Source: Deinococcales bacterium
GTDB taxonomy: Bacteria; Deinococcota; Deinococci; Deinococcales; JAAFIG01
Direction: 5' to 3'
Length of the DNA stretch: 52,883 bases
NCBI GenBank assembly: GCA_013298595.1
Contig: JAAFIG010000030.1
Location: forward strand, 1 to 52,883
Shown: positions 41,677-50,287 of the stretch, piece after piece
How positions within the stretch are numbered: position 1 is the stretch's first letter
Layout: each line of letters opens with the position of its first letter
The notes under the pieces: generated by a model
Database searches by the model: none
What the model saw: only the letters and a program-made list of their open reading frames with translations
What the model was told of the DNA's origin: nothing
Translations under genes and position numbers: made by a program

Positions 41677-42498
41677 ATGCGTCAATCCCCTATAGGTTAT
41701 ACATTTCCACTCTCGCCTGATGGTCGAGCGAGTCTTGTGCCGCCCCCACCGTGGCATTACTCAGGTGATTTTTTAATTGTTGAGTATCGTACCAATCCTG
41801 AAGCAGTGACTGCATTATTGCCACCTGAACTCGAGCCTGCCGATGACCCTGGTGCTGTAGCGGCAATTTTTGCCGATTGGCAGTCGTGCTCGGATGATTT
41901 GCACGAACTGGACGACCCTATTCAGGCGCAGTACAAAGAATTTTTCTTAGTGATTGGTTGTAAATACCAAGGTAAACCTGCCTCGAGATGTGTGTACATT
42001 TGGGTAGATAAGGACTTTGCGATGTACCGAGGGTATATTCAGGGCTTTCCTAAGAAACTGGGTAGTATCCATCTGACACGAACCTTTCCTGTGGGTAAAG
42101 CAGCGCCTCGAGTTGAAGCGGGTGGGAAATTCTCGGCAACTTGCACGGCTGGTAGTAGATTTGTGGCGAAAGCCAGTGTGACTTTGCGTGAAATCTCGAA
42201 AACGGGTCCAACCGTTAATGACCCACCGATGCACAATTCCAGACACTTTCCTGCTTACGATGGGCTTGTGCCTGATGTGTACGAATTGGTGCATAGTGGT
42301 GGTTTTGACCGCAGCGCCACGGAAATTTGGGAGGGCGATGCAACGCTAACCCTTGGTTTTGATACCATCGAAGATTTACAAGCTATTGCGCCTCAAGAAA
42401 TCTTAAAAGGGTACCGCTTTAGTTTTGGCTATACAGTTCATGGTGGTAAAGTGCTGGCTCAACAAGATAAAAATACTCTGCTCGAGGTGCGAAGATGA
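41677..42498 (+). CDS. Acetoacetate decarboxylase-family protein
   Basis: 273 aa. The N-terminal PLSPDGRASLVPPPPWHYSGDFLIVEYRT is typical of the family, and FPKKLG (124-129) carries the Schiff-base lysine pair, Lys126-Lys127. True acetoacetate decarboxylase has EWPKK here, so a related activity on another keto acid is possible; many members of this family are aldolase-dehydratases. GGAGG lies before the ATG at 41677. It is coupled by ATGA to the FAH gene, so both probably act on the same ring-cleavage-type intermediate. Confidence 0.85.
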   Translation: MRQSPIGYTFPLSPDGRASLVPPPPWHYSGDFLIVEYRTNPEAVTALLPPELEPADDPGAVAAIFADWQSCSDDLHELDDPIQAQYKEFFLVIGCKYQGKPASRCVYIWVDKDFAMYRGYIQGFPKKLGSIHLTRTFPVGKAAPRVEAGGKFSATCTAGSRFVAKASVTLREISKTGPTVNDPPMHNSRHFPAYDGLVPDVYELVHSGGFDRSATEIWEGDATLTLGFDTIEDLQAIAPQEILKGYRFSFGYTVHGGKVLAQQDKNTLLEVRR

Positions 42499-43358
42499 AA
42501 CATGCTCGGATTTTATGGCAAGGTAAACCACAACATGGCGTTCTCGAGGGGCAAGAAATCGTGCTTGATGATGGTACAAGGGTGCTTGAATCCGAAGCCC
42601 ATTTTCTCAGTCCAATAGAACCGCGTCAGATTTTTGCCACGCATTTAACGTATCGCAGTCGTTGTGTCGAATACGAAATGAAAAAACTACCCGATGCACC
42701 AGCTTGGTTTGTCAAACCACTTGGTACTGTCTCGAGTCATAAAGCAACAGTGGCACGTCCTAAGGGTTGTCATTACCTCAATTATGAAGGTGAATTGGTG
42801 GTGGTGATGGCTAAACGTTGTCAGAATGTAGCTCTCGAGCAAGCACTGGAGTACGTGGCTGGGTACACGATTGTCAATGATTTTGGTGTGCACGATTTTC
42901 GTCATGCAGATCGTGGCGCAATGGTGCGGGTGAAAGGACAGGATGGTTTCGCACCGATGGGTCCGTATATGGTGGATGCTGCCGATATAGACCCAAATAC
43001 CTTAGAGCTAAAAACTTTTGTTAATGGCGAAGTAGTGCAGCATAGCCATATTGGTCAGGATTTATTGTTCAATGTTGCCTATCAAATTGCCGATTTAGCC
43101 CGCTTAGTAACGCTCGAGGCTGGTGATATTTTGCTGACAGGTACGCCTGCACATTCCAGACCTGTCAATCCTGGTGATGTTGTAGCCGTCGAAATTTCTG
43201 GTATTGGACGGCTCGAGAACACGATTATTGAATTGGATCGTGATCTTGTCCCTGTTGGTATTCAACCCGAGGTCACAGCAGCGACCTTGCATGTGGCACT
43301 GGCAATTCCCGAAGACGAGGCGGAACGCCGTGTGGCAGAGGCTCGAGGTGGGGTATGA
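42495..43358 (+). CDS. Fumarylacetoacetate hydrolase (FAH) family protein
   Basis: 287 aa. Metal ligands are expected at Glu98 and Glu100 (NYEGELVVV) and an Asp in IVNDFGVHDF (about 129). The loop GAMVRVKGQDGFAPMGPYMV and the GDILLTGTPAHSRPV end match the 2-hydroxyhepta-2,4-diene-1,7-dioate isomerase/decarboxylase branch (HpaG-like). It would isomerise, decarboxylate or hydrolyse a diketo or hydroxymuconate compound from the dioxygenase encoded next. ATGA overlaps join it to the genes on both sides. Confidence 0.9.
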   Translation: MKHARILWQGKPQHGVLEGQEIVLDDGTRVLESEAHFLSPIEPRQIFATHLTYRSRCVEYEMKKLPDAPAWFVKPLGTVSSHKATVARPKGCHYLNYEGELVVVMAKRCQNVALEQALEYVAGYTIVNDFGVHDFRHADRGAMVRVKGQDGFAPMGPYMVDAADIDPNTLELKTFVNGEVVQHSHIGQDLLFNVAYQIADLARLVTLEAGDILLTGTPAHSRPVNPGDVVAVEISGIGRLENTIIELDRDLVPVGIQPEVTAATLHVALAIPEDEAERRVAEARGGV

Positions 43359-44281
43359 AACTGGTTTTTGGAATCCATCATGCAGCTTTACGTGTTGCTG
43401 ATCTCGAGGAAGCTTTTGCTCGTTGGTCGCATTTATTGGGTTTGCATGGTGAAATTTTTGGTAGCGAAGCCCTGTTACGTTGTGCTCATGAAGATTTTTG
43501 CTTACGACTAATCACTTCGACACAAGCAACTGGTATTGAATATATTGCTTATGAATTGATGCCAGAGATTACGTTAGCGTTGGCTAAAAAAGAACTCGAG
43601 GCTCGAGGTGTAGCCGTTGTGGAGATCAATGTTGGCTTGCGTGGAACGGGTTTACAAGTGATAGACCCTGACGGTAATAAAGTTGTGTTACTCGAGCGTA
43701 TTCGTCCATCCGAAACCCGTAATCCCGAATGGCAATTCTCCAGTCGAACGCCGGCTTTTCATCCAAGAAAATTTGGGCATTGCAATTTTTTAACCAGCAA
43801 TGTCGCTCGGATTTCAGCTTGGTATATCGAAAAACTTGGTTTCCAACTGACCGATAGAATCGGTACTGAAGGTGTCTGGCTGCATGTCAATGCTGATCAT
43901 CATGTGCTTGCTTTTCTCGAGAAAGGCATCAACCATATTCATCACTTGGCATTTGAATTAAACGATTGGAGCGCTTTTCGTGTGGCACTCGATCATCTTG
44001 GGAAAAATAAACGCCATATCGTTTGGGGTCCTGGTCGGCATGGTATGGCACGTAATTTATACAGTTATTTCCGCATGCCCGAAGAGGATATGTTTATCGA
44101 ATTATGCGGTGACCTCGAGCAATTGCAATCCGACCATCAACCTCGAGATTACCCAGATGATGCCCATGCCAGTAATGTCTGGGGAATTTTGCCACCACGT
44201 TCGTATTTTCGATTTGATCAAGCAGCCATAGATCTCGAGAACGCGCAATTTGAAGCCTATAACGGCGTGGTGACCACATGA
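43355..44281 (+). CDS. Extradiol dioxygenase-like VOC protein
   Basis: 308 aa with two vicinal-oxygen-chelate domains. Metal ligands in the second domain are His in FGHCNFLT, His in INHIHHLAFE, and Glu in DMFIELCGD. The stretch GPGRHGMARNLYSYFR is a hallmark of type I catechol-2,3-dioxygenases and homoprotocatechuate dioxygenases. It would cut an aromatic diol next to one of the hydroxyls, giving a muconic semialdehyde for aldehyde dehydrogenase and FAH enzymes. ATGA overlaps on both sides. The ring substrate is unknown. Confidence 0.87.
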   Translation: MKLVFGIHHAALRVADLEEAFARWSHLLGLHGEIFGSEALLRCAHEDFCLRLITSTQATGIEYIAYELMPEITLALAKKELEARGVAVVEINVGLRGTGLQVIDPDGNKVVLLERIRPSETRNPEWQFSSRTPAFHPRKFGHCNFLTSNVARISAWYIEKLGFQLTDRIGTEGVWLHVNADHHVLAFLEKGINHIHHLAFELNDWSAFRVALDHLGKNKRHIVWGPGRHGMARNLYSYFRMPEEDMFIELCGDLEQLQSDHQPRDYPDDAHASNVWGILPPRSYFRFDQAAIDLENAQFEAYNGVVTT

Positions 44282-44517
44282 ACCCTTCTCGTATTGCCCT
44301 CGCTAAAGAAATCCTTGTTGCGTCTCAAACCGCCAGTAGCTGCCCTTTTTTAGCGGCTGTTCCTGTAGAAACCCGAGCTGAACTCGAGGTGCAAATCCCT
44401 AACCCTGAAGCATTATCGGCTGCCCAATTGCTCGAAATCGCAGCGTTACACCAAGTTATCATTCAACCATCTCAACTCGAGCACCATCAGGACACCAATC
44501 ATGAATCCACGTCTTAG
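44278..44517 (+). CDS. Small orphan protein, 79 aa
   Basis: Begins in an ATGA overlap with the dioxygenase and ends 17 bp inside the decarboxylase gene, so it is embedded in the operon and is probably real. It is mostly helical (RIALAKEILVASQTAS, PEALSAAQLLEIAALHQVII) with one Cys and a His-rich tail. No family is recognised. It could be a small accessory subunit of the dioxygenase or decarboxylase; the position is the only evidence. Confidence 0.6.
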   Translation: MNPSRIALAKEILVASQTASSCPFLAAVPVETRAELEVQIPNPEALSAAQLLEIAALHQVIIQPSQLEHHQDTNHESTS

Positions 44518-45928
44518 TTTGCCACTGGATATTCCACGCAGTGAGTTATTGACTCGAGCTGCGAAAGTTATTGCTGAGGCATGGCAAAGTTTTGACCAAG
44601 CTCGAGCTGTAGAACCTGATATTTCACAAGCTTTACGGCTCATGGCGGCTGATGGTTTACGCGCCGAACCAATGCCTGCTTTACAAGCCCTCGAGCAAGC
44701 AAAAAGTTATTTGGATACCAGTCTTGCCCAAGCTCGACCACGTTATTTTGCTTTTGTTGGCTCGAGTGGACTTGAAGTGGGTGTGCTTGCCGATGCGCTG
44801 GCTTCAACTTTTGATGTCAATTTAGCCACAACTGCCCGCAGCGCAGATTTAATCGAAGCCCAAGCCCTGCGTTTTGCCGCTGAGTTAATCGGGTATCCAT
44901 TTGCTGCAGGGGCATTTACCAGTGGCGGTATGGTTTCAAATCTAACAGCTTTAACTGCCGCTCGAGAATTTGCCCTGCCCAATTCTCGGCAAACTGGTTT
45001 GAATGGTCGTTCTGCTGCCTTGTACTGCTCAAGCGAAGCCCATTACTCGGTACGACGAGCTGCCGAGGTGCTCGGTATTGGCGCAGATTTTGTCCGAGGC
45101 ATAGCAATCAATGCTGAGCATCAAATGGATGTAGCTGCTCTTGAGCAAGCTATACAAGCCGATAAAGCTGCTGGTATCACGCCAGTGGCAATTGTGGCAA
45201 CAGCAGGCACAACTTTAACAGGTGCGATAGATCCAATCCTTGCTCTTGCCCATATCGCCAAGCAGTACAGTGTGTGGTTACATGTTGATGGTGCATATGG
45301 ATTGCCAGGTGCTGCTGCTCCTAGCACACGCCATCGTTTTGCTGGTCTCGAGCACGCCGATTCTATTTCCATAGATGCCCATAAGTGGTTGTACCTGCCA
45401 AAAGCGTGCAGTGTTGTTCTGGTAAAAGACCCACACGCTTTATCTCGAGCTTTTTCACACAACGAATCCTATATGTTGCACGACCAAGACCAACCTCTTA
45501 ACCCAGTGGATTCTACCCTCGAGTATTCCCGACCATTTCGTGCCTTAAAGTTGTGGATGGCATTGCGAGTTCACGGAGCCGATCAATTCCGAGCCGCTAT
45601 TGAACGCAATATAGCTCAAGCCCGACTTTGCGCGAACCTTGTTAAAGCTGCACCTGACCTCGAGTTATTGCTCGAGCCACAACTTTCCACAGTTCCATAT
45701 CGTCATGTTCCCAAACATCTGGAAAGCAACGAAGCTGCTTTAAACGAGCACAACCTCGAGTTGGTCAAAAAAATGCAAATAGACGGACGGGTCTATATCT
45801 CGAGCGCTGTGGTGGACGGAAAAACCTGTCTTAGACCCTGTTTTGTGAACTTTAGAACCTCGGAAGACGACGTGCGGGTATTGATTGAAGTGACCAAAGA
45901 ACTTGCACAATTAAGGACGGTCAAATAA
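44501..45928 (+). CDS. PLP-dependent group II decarboxylase
   Basis: 475 aa. Lys295 in SIDAHKWLYLPKAC forms the PLP aldimine, Asp263 in HVDGAYG contacts the ring nitrogen, and His181 in SSEAHYSV stacks on the cofactor. This is the aromatic-amino-acid/glutamate decarboxylase family. It likely removes CO2 from the imported amino acid to give an amine; the ligase and oxidising enzymes downstream would then act on that amine. The start at 44501 overlaps the small orphan gene, with AGGACA upstream. Confidence 0.92.
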   Translation: MNPRLSLPLDIPRSELLTRAAKVIAEAWQSFDQARAVEPDISQALRLMAADGLRAEPMPALQALEQAKSYLDTSLAQARPRYFAFVGSSGLEVGVLADALASTFDVNLATTARSADLIEAQALRFAAELIGYPFAAGAFTSGGMVSNLTALTAAREFALPNSRQTGLNGRSAALYCSSEAHYSVRRAAEVLGIGADFVRGIAINAEHQMDVAALEQAIQADKAAGITPVAIVATAGTTLTGAIDPILALAHIAKQYSVWLHVDGAYGLPGAAAPSTRHRFAGLEHADSISIDAHKWLYLPKACSVVLVKDPHALSRAFSHNESYMLHDQDQPLNPVDSTLEYSRPFRALKLWMALRVHGADQFRAAIERNIAQARLCANLVKAAPDLELLLEPQLSTVPYRHVPKHLESNEAALNEHNLELVKKMQIDGRVYISSAVVDGKTCLRPCFVNFRTSEDDVRVLIEVTKELAQLRTVK

Positions 45929-45931
45929 CCC

Positions 45932-47014
45932 ATGCTCTCGAGAAGGTCATTTTTAAGGCACTCAGTCTTTGGAGGTATCATCATGATGATCAACCAACCC
46001 AGTGGCTTGTGGCGCATGCCAGATGAATCTGAGCTGCATCAACGCACTTGGATGGCATTTGGGGCAAGTCTCGACGTTTGGGGGCAAAAACTGCTACCCG
46101 AAGTTCGGCGAAACCTAGCACTGATTGCCAATACGATTGCTCAATTTGAACCTGTAACGATGCTGGTGCGCCCAAACGAATTGAATATAGCACGAAAGCT
46201 GCTTTCAGAAAAGATTCGACTTTTAACGATTGAACTGGATGATTTGTGGATACGCGATACAGGTGCGGTTTTTGTGGTCAATTCGCAGAGGCAAAAAACT
46301 GCACTGGATTTTAACTTTAATGGTTGGGGACAGAAACAAGAATTTAAGTTGGATGCACAAGTTGCAGCTTTTGTAGCGCAAACAGGAGGTGTGAAGCGGG
46401 TTGTGTCTGATTTAACCCTCGAGGGCGGCGGGATCGAAGTGGATGGTCAAGGTACAGCTATAGTCACCGAAAGTTGTGTACTCAATGCCAATCGCAATCC
46501 AAACTTGACGAAATCACAAGCTGAGTTGGAATTCAAGAAACTGCTTGGGGTACAAAAAGTCATTTGGCTTCCGGGGATTAGAAATATGGATATCACTGAT
46601 GGTCATACCGATTTCTACGCCCGATTTGCCTCGTCTGGGGTGGTGGTGGCGGGTTATGACCCTGACCCATTGTCATTTGATCACGAAGTCACCAAGGCGC
46701 ACCTAAAAATCTTGAGAGCCAGCCAAGACGCAAAAGGTCAAAATTTACAGGTGGTTGTGCTACAAGCCCCAAGTCGTATTCGAGATAAGTATGCTAGTCA
46801 GGATTTTGCGGCTGGCTATATCAATTTTTATGTCTGCAATGGTGCCGTGATTGCTCCTGAGTTTGGCGACCAAAAAGCCGACTTAGCTGCTAAAAACACG
46901 TTACAATCGCTATTTCCAAAACGCAAAATTGTTCAACTTAACATTGATGGTATCGCTGCAGGTGGTGGCGGTATCCACTGTACAACACAGCAAGAACCCG
47001 TCATCCACTCCTAA
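45932..47014 (+). CDS. Agmatine deiminase-family protein with Tat signal
   Basis: 360 aa guanidino-group-modifying enzyme. The N-terminus MLSRRSFLRHSVFGGIIMMI has a twin-arginine motif (SRRSFLR) followed by a hydrophobic stretch, so export by Tat is likely. Catalytic features are LDDLWIRDTG, EGGGIEVDG, TDGHTDFYARF and the nucleophile Cys350 in GGGGIHCTTQQEP. It starts 3 bp after the decarboxylase. It has only two CTCGAG sites (one at its start), fewer than its neighbours, which may mean later insertion into the operon. Agmatine itself is one candidate substrate, linking to arginine decarboxylation. Confidence 0.88.
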   Translation: MLSRRSFLRHSVFGGIIMMINQPSGLWRMPDESELHQRTWMAFGASLDVWGQKLLPEVRRNLALIANTIAQFEPVTMLVRPNELNIARKLLSEKIRLLTIELDDLWIRDTGAVFVVNSQRQKTALDFNFNGWGQKQEFKLDAQVAAFVAQTGGVKRVVSDLTLEGGGIEVDGQGTAIVTESCVLNANRNPNLTKSQAELEFKKLLGVQKVIWLPGIRNMDITDGHTDFYARFASSGVVVAGYDPDPLSFDHEVTKAHLKILRASQDAKGQNLQVVVLQAPSRIRDKYASQDFAAGYINFYVCNGAVIAPEFGDQKADLAAKNTLQSLFPKRKIVQLNIDGIAAGGGGIHCTTQQEPVIHS

Positions 47015-47026
47015 GGAGAAAAATGT

Positions 47027-48310
47027 ATGTCTGAATTTCACCGAATTCGAGCTTTGTTTCCAGACCATCTTGGTTTGGCTCGAGGCAAGTACCTGCCCGC
47101 ACATTTGGCGCATAAAGGCACTCGGCATTGTATTTCATTGTTTGCTTTAGCTTTTGATCGCACGATGGTACCTGCACCTGGAGCCAAATTACTCGAGGGT
47201 TTGCCCGATGTTGACCTGAGCTTTTCGATGTCCGAAGTGCGTCCTGGTTGGGAAGAAAATACAGGTGTGGTGGTTGGCGATCTTTCTTTTCGAGGACAGC
47301 CACTCGAGATTGCACCGCGCAATGTACTCAAAAAAGCCATTGCCGATTGGCAAGCCCTTGGTTACAAAGCCAAAGTTGGTATTGAACTTGAGGCAATGGT
47401 ACTCGAGCCAGATGGTGCTGGTGGTTGGCGCGAATGGAGTACGCCAACAGCGTATGTGTACGGCACAGGTTTAGCTGTTGACCCAGTGGGTTTATTCGAT
47501 GAAATAATGGCAGTGGCTCGCACATGCAAATTACCAATCGAAAGTATTAACTCGGAATACGATACACCCGCGTTTGAATTAACCCTCGAGTATAATGATG
47601 CCTTAAAAGCCGTTGATGATATTTTCTTATTTAAGGTCATGGCTCGAGAATTGGCTGCCAGAAAAGGTTTATTGCTGACCTTTATTGGTAAACCATTTGC
47701 TGATCGTGGTGGTAATGGTTTTCATGTCAATCTTTCGCTCGAGGATAGTAACGGCAAAAATGTCATGCACGACTCGAGTACCGCCGATGGACTCTCAAGT
47801 TTAACCAAATCCTGTATAGCAGGTTTAATAGCCCATCATGAGAGTATGGCAGCCATTTGCGCCCCAACTGTCAATGCGTATAAGCGTTTACGTCCCGCGC
47901 AACTTGCAGGTTACTGGGCGAACTGGGGCTATGACCACCGTGGAGCCACAGTACGAATCCCTGCTGAACGTGGTGCAGCTACGCGCATCGAGCATCGGAT
48001 GTCAGATGGTGCAGCTAATCCCTACCTTGCCACAGCAGCAGTACTTCATGCTGCTCGGCTAGGTTTGGTCAATAAGCTCGAGTTGCCCGCTGCCGAAGAA
48101 CAAGATTGCCTCGAGCATCAAAGTACAACGCGTCATGTGCCAAACGATCTCAATCAAGCTTTAGATGCTTTATTAGCGGACTCGAGTTTACGGGCTGCAC
48201 TTGGTGAAGAAACTGTTTTGCAATTTGAAGCTGTTAAGCGTGCTGAGTGGGAGAAGTTTACAGCCGCAGTGACCGACTGGGAAAAAAATTATTACCTACC
48301 ATTTTTGTAA
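47027..48310 (+). CDS. Glutamine synthetase-like gamma-glutamylamine ligase
   Basis: 427 aa of the glutamine-synthetase fold: IELEAMVLEPDG and NSEYDTPAFELTLEY (metal-binding glutamates), NGFHVNLSLED, and RGAATRIEHRMSDGAANPYLATAA. It is not GlnA: the N-terminal DLR-type strand is replaced by LGLARGKYLP, as in PuuA/GlnA3-type enzymes that attach glutamate to amines or polyamines. That fits an operon with an amino-acid decarboxylase and an agmatine deiminase homologue. AAGGAG precedes the ATG at 47027; the ATG at 47021 is out of frame. Confidence 0.9.
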   Translation: MSEFHRIRALFPDHLGLARGKYLPAHLAHKGTRHCISLFALAFDRTMVPAPGAKLLEGLPDVDLSFSMSEVRPGWEENTGVVVGDLSFRGQPLEIAPRNVLKKAIADWQALGYKAKVGIELEAMVLEPDGAGGWREWSTPTAYVYGTGLAVDPVGLFDEIMAVARTCKLPIESINSEYDTPAFELTLEYNDALKAVDDIFLFKVMARELAARKGLLLTFIGKPFADRGGNGFHVNLSLEDSNGKNVMHDSSTADGLSSLTKSCIAGLIAHHESMAAICAPTVNAYKRLRPAQLAGYWANWGYDHRGATVRIPAERGAATRIEHRMSDGAANPYLATAAVLHAARLGLVNKLELPAAEEQDCLEHQSTTRHVPNDLNQALDALLADSSLRAALGEETVLQFEAVKRAEWEKFTAAVTDWEKNYYLPFL

Positions 48311-48330
48311 ATTATAGTGCAAGGAGTTTT

Positions 48331-49578
48331 ATGGAAATTTCTGCTGATCCACATGCCGATATTCTTTCGCATGATACCTTTACCCACGGCGTGCCACATG
48401 CTGCTTTTGGGCGATTACGAGACTCGAGCGGTTTAACGTGGATTTCCGAACAAGATGGTGCAGGTTTTTGGGCAGTCACTCGCTACGAAGATGTGCTTCA
48501 CGTCAGTAAAAATCCGCAAATTTTCTCGAGTGCTAAAGGTATTCGGCTCGAGGATATGACCACCGAAGAAACCGAAGCTCGACGCACCATGATGGAACTC
48601 GACCCACCACAACACACGGCGTATCGGCGTTTGGTTGGTGCACCTTTCTCGAGACGTGAAGTGCTGGCTTACGAGGATGCAGTGCGTTTACTGGCTCGAG
48701 AGGTGATTGAATCGGTGTATGGTCAAACCGAATTTGATTTTGTTGAAGCGATTGCTCGAGCACTGCCAATGCGAATGTTAGGTTCATTATTGGGCGTTTC
48801 TGATGCTGATGGACACTGGTTGGTCGAAAAAGGTGATGCTTTAATTGGCAATGCCGATCCCGAATTTACCCAACATGTGGTGGATTTGGTCAGTACCGAC
48901 GAATACCGCCTGATGCCATTTCGTAGCCCTGCTGGACTCGAGTTATTTGATTATGCAGGCAAACAAGCCCTAGATCGCCGACGCAATCCAAAACCCGATC
49001 TGATTTCAAAATTACTCGAGCCAAAAATAGATGGTGAGCCACTCTCAGATCATGAATTTAAGAATTTCTTTACTTTGCTGGTTGCTGCTGGTAACGACAC
49101 AACTCGGTACACGATGGCAGCGGGTCTCGAGGCATTGATGCAAAACCCAGACCAACTCGAGGATTTACGCACTAACCCAGCTTTAATGGATGATGCTGTT
49201 GAAGAAATTTTGCGTTGGGGCAGTGTGACCATGCACTTTCGCCGCACAGCAAAAGAGGATACCCAAGTGGCTGGAACGCATATCAAAGCAGGTGATAAAA
49301 TTGTGCTGTTCTATATTTCAGCCGATTATGATGAACGCCGATTCCCTAATCCATACCAATTCAACATTCGGCGCACACCCAACGACCATGTTGCCTTTGG
49401 CTTGAAAAGCCCGCATAAATGTCTTGGAGAACATCTTGCTCGGCTCGAGATTAAAGTGTTGTTTGAAGAATTATTGCCTCGAGTCTCGAGTATCAAATTG
49501 CATGGTGTAATCCAACGTTTGCGTTCTAATTTTATTTCTGGGATTAAGCATTTACCTGTGCAGGTACAATGGAAATAA
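48331..49578 (+). CDS. Cytochrome P450 with atypical heme loop
   Basis: 415 aa bacterial class I P450. The I-helix has AAGNDTTRY (oxygen-activating Asp-Thr), the K-helix EEILRW, and the heme cysteine is Cys364 in FGLKSPHKCLGEHLAR. The canonical spacing FGxGxHxC is stretched by one residue here (FGLKSPHKC) and its second glycine is missing. No ferredoxin or reductase gene is nearby. It probably hydroxylates the pathway substrate before ring cleavage. AAGGAG lies before the ATG at 48331. It is last in the plus-strand series and ends in a terminator. Confidence 0.93.
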   Translation: MEISADPHADILSHDTFTHGVPHAAFGRLRDSSGLTWISEQDGAGFWAVTRYEDVLHVSKNPQIFSSAKGIRLEDMTTEETEARRTMMELDPPQHTAYRRLVGAPFSRREVLAYEDAVRLLAREVIESVYGQTEFDFVEAIARALPMRMLGSLLGVSDADGHWLVEKGDALIGNADPEFTQHVVDLVSTDEYRLMPFRSPAGLELFDYAGKQALDRRRNPKPDLISKLLEPKIDGEPLSDHEFKNFFTLLVAAGNDTTRYTMAAGLEALMQNPDQLEDLRTNPALMDDAVEEILRWGSVTMHFRRTAKEDTQVAGTHIKAGDKIVLFYISADYDERRFPNPYQFNIRRTPNDHVAFGLKSPHKCLGEHLARLEIKVLFEELLPRVSSIKLHGVIQRLRSNFISGIKHLPVQVQWK

Positions 49579-49582
49579 TCAA

Positions 49583-49613
49583 AAGCACTCGAGACTTTTC
49601 ACCTCGAGTGCTT
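49583..49613 (+). terminator. Terminator of the catabolic gene series
   Basis: AAGCACTCGAG (49583-49593) pairs perfectly with CTCGAGTGCTT (49603-49613), loop 9 nt. A second identical right arm lies 21 bp further on. No long T run follows, so strength is uncertain. Confidence 0.6.
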
Positions 49614-49642
49614 GAAACAAAGCCTCGAGTGCTTGAAACAAA
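49602..49642. repeat. Tandem duplication of a terminator arm, 21-bp period
   Basis: CCTCGAGTGCTTGAAACAAA appears twice, at 49602-49621 and 49623-49642, one base apart. Either copy can pair with the left arm at 49583-49593. Confidence 0.85.
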
Positions 49643-49646
49643 ATGG

Positions 49647-50168
49647 TCATTTTTTACAAACTGAGGAGCGCATCCTGTACCAACGGTTTTGGTTAACAAA
49701 GGTACGTTCACCCGTAAAACTGACTGTAAAATTCTGCAATTTAAGTTCTTTTAATGTACCCAGATCACTCTTATTGCGTGGTGTCAGGCTCACTTTTGCA
49801 TTGGCTGCTATTGCCTGTGTAATAGCCCATGTGCCCATGATTTTTTTACTGGTAGAAGCTGAAATTCCTGCAACGTTGGCAGAATCCTCGAGTATTAAAA
49901 TAAAGCTTTTATCATTACAAAGGTTGAGTTTAGAAATACTACTTCCTGCAACATTGCCCATACTACCAACATCTGCCATGCCTGTAACACCTGTTTGCGT
50001 TTCGCCAGCCCGACCTGCGATACCGCCACCACCAACACTGCCTGCATCAACATTGCTGAGTAGCATATTGCCCAGCAGTTTTTGCCACTGAGCTGTTGGT
50101 GTTTGTGCGAGAACCATTGTGTTACTAAACGCTAAGAACCCCACAAGTATTTTGAGTTGTATTTTCAT
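49647..50168 (-). CDS. Exported small protein, unknown function
   Basis: 173 aa. The N-terminus MKIQLKILVGFLAFSNTMVLAQ is a signal peptide. The mature part opens with TPTAQWQKLLGNMLL, then a Gly-rich stretch (VGGGGIAGRAGETQTGVTGMADVGSMGNVAG), and a C-terminal beta-like half with two cysteines at either end that could form a disulfide. No family is recognised; a secreted structural or inhibitor role is possible. AGGAGG lies before the ATG. It is downstream of the DUF4397 lipoprotein on the same strand, separated by a terminator. Confidence 0.65.
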   Translation of the reverse strand: MKIQLKILVGFLAFSNTMVLAQTPTAQWQKLLGNMLLSNVDAGSVGGGGIAGRAGETQTGVTGMADVGSMGNVAGSSISKLNLCNDKSFILILEDSANVAGISASTSKKIMGTWAITQAIAANAKVSLTPRNKSDLGTLKELKLQNFTVSFTGERTFVNQNRWYRMRSSVCKK

Positions 50169-50232
50169 TTGAACCTCCTCGAGAACAATACAGAACTATT
50201 TGATGAAGAAAAAATGAATTAACTTTGATAAA

Positions 50233-50264
50233 GTAGCCCAACTACACTTGTGTAGTTGGGCTAC
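50233..50264 (-). terminator. Perfect 14-bp hairpin after the DUF4397 gene
   Basis: GTAGCCCAACTACA (50233-50246) pairs with TGTAGTTGGGCTAC (50251-50264), loop CTTG. It lies 23 bp downstream of the DUF4397 stop. The tail is only weakly T-rich. Confidence 0.8.
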
Positions 50265-50287
50265 ACAAAACTTGTACTACTTGAAAT

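Noticed and set aside
49602-49642. Start of a CRISPR array
   Set aside because: Two units one base apart with no spacers; better explained as a tandem duplication of a terminator arm.
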